Of a DNA stretch of 6,226 bases, positions 5,592 through 6,226 are shown piece by piece. Where the stretch lies: assembly GCA_029777225.1 (NCBI GenBank), contig JAKOSR010000095.1, positions 1 through 6,226 on the forward strand, read 5' to 3'. Numbering within the stretch: position 1 is the stretch's first letter; every line of letters starts with the position of its first letter. A model generated the notes under the pieces. It had not been told where the DNA came from. It searched no databases and was given only the letters and a program-made list of their open reading frames with translations. Both the position numbers and the translations under genes were made by a program. Source of the stretch: Chloroflexota bacterium (GTDB taxonomy: Bacteria; Chloroflexota; Anaerolineae; Anaerolineales; Anaerolineaceae).

Positions 5592-6226
5592 ATGTCCGCT
5601 CCCTTGTTATCCACGAAGCTTTATGCTCCACCTGCTCGCACCAACATCGTATTGCGCCAGCGCCTATTCGACAAGTTGAATGAAGGATTAAGCACGGGCA
5701 GCAAGCTCACCCTCATCTCCGCGCCGGCCGGCTTCGGCAAGAGTACGCTGATGAGTGCCTGGATTGAGACGACTACTTTCCCAGTCGCCTGGTTGTCGCT
5801 GGATGAAAGAGATCGGGATGCGGCTTGTTTCATCGCATATCTCGTCGCGGCAATGCAAACTGTCAAACCGGGGATCGGGTTGGGTCTGCAAGGTATTCTC
5901 CAATCACCCCAACCGCTTCAAATTGAAAATATCCTTATTCTTCTGATCAACGAAATGTCGGTCGTCGAGGAAAACTTCGTTATTGTTCTGGATGATTATC
6001 ACGCGGTCGAATCACCCCAGGTTGATCAAGTATTGGATTTCTTGATTGGTCATCAACCACCAAAGATGCACCTAATCATCATCACGCGTGAAGATCCGGA
6101 TTTACCCCTGGCAAGGTTGCGTGCCCGGAATCAACTAACAGAATTGCGTGCCGCTGACCTGCGTTTTTCCCCTTCTGAATCTGCTGAATTTCTGAACCAG
6201 GTGATGAACCTGAACATCCCGGAGGA
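5592..6226 (+). CDS. MalT/LuxR-type STAND ATPase transcriptional regulator, N-terminal part; 3' end beyond window
   Basis: Open to the right edge, 211 codons visible. It begins MSAPLLSTKLYAPPART, the usual opening of large MalT-like LuxR-family activators. Residues 43-52 (SAPAGFGKST) are the Walker A loop with K50, 129-135 (FVIVLDD) the Walker B strand with D134-D135, and WLSLDERDRD (67-76) and IITREDPDLPLARLRARNQ are further signature blocks of this NTPase family. LRFSPSESAEFLNQVM ends the visible part. Full-length members are usually 850-950 residues, with a winged-helix-like segment, a TPR-like sensor region and a C-terminal LuxR helix-turn-helix; all of these would lie outside the window, so DNA binding is assumed, not seen. 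ATP binding and inducer-driven oligomerisation are known for MalT. ATG 5592 is fixed by family similarity and the in-frame stop at 5553-5555. It is divergent from the beta-helix gene, which it might control. Confidence 0.9.
   Translation, partial: MSAPLLSTKLYAPPARTNIVLRQRLFDKLNEGLSTGSKLTLISAPAGFGKSTLMSAWIETTTFPVAWLSLDERDRDAACFIAYLVAAMQTVKPGIGLGLQGILQSPQPLQIENILILLINEMSVVEENFVIVLDDYHAVESPQVDQVLDFLIGHQPPKMHLIIITREDPDLPLARLRARNQLTELRAADLRFSPSESAEFLNQVMNLNIPE

Overview
The window looks like chromosomal DNA from a free-living bacterium, most likely a member of Chloroflexota (Anaerolineae/Chloroflexia type). This is inferred from three things. One is a large MalT/LuxR-type STAND regulator at the right edge. 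The second is a secreted beta-helix protein with a choice-of-anchor D-like module that ends in a short YLPLV tail, a C-terminus I associate with Chloroflexota exported proteins. The third is a zinc-less MsrA-MsrB fusion. No database search was possible, so the phylum call is an inference.

Left part (1-2592), higher in GC: a partial short-chain dehydrogenase/reductase on the minus strand (721 to <1), read divergently from a plus-strand pair. The pair is a SOUL-family haem-binding protein (928-1497) and, 99 bases later, a bifunctional methionine sulfoxide reductase MsrA-MsrB (1597-2592). They could form a small set for haem or oxidative-damage housekeeping, but the sequence does not prove co-transcription.

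Middle (2593-2924): a gene-free convergent interval. It holds two hairpins of possible terminator function and, at 2721-2760 on the minus strand, a clean 40-base 3' fragment of a tRNA-Met(CAU)-like gene: the end of the anticodon loop, 3' anticodon stem, variable loop, perfect T arm and 3' acceptor strand. The 5' half is absent. This is the classic form of a tRNA-targeted integration scar. By its orientation the integrated segment would lie to the right, covering the beta-helix gene and perhaps the regulator, with an intact tRNA-Met expected beyond the right edge. Base composition also becomes more AT-rich to the right.

Right part (2925-6226): a 751-residue exported protein on the minus strand (signal peptide, right-handed parallel beta-helix, C-terminal Ig-like module), then a 375-base divergent regulatory interval with a 7+7 inverted repeat beside a TATACT box. 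Last comes the start of a MalT/LuxR-type ATPase regulator (5592 to >6226), whose TATAAT box is so close to the ATG that its mRNA may be leaderless. The regulator may control the divergent beta-helix gene; this is inference from layout.

No CRISPR array, rRNA, intact tRNA, insertion sequence or transposase gene was seen.
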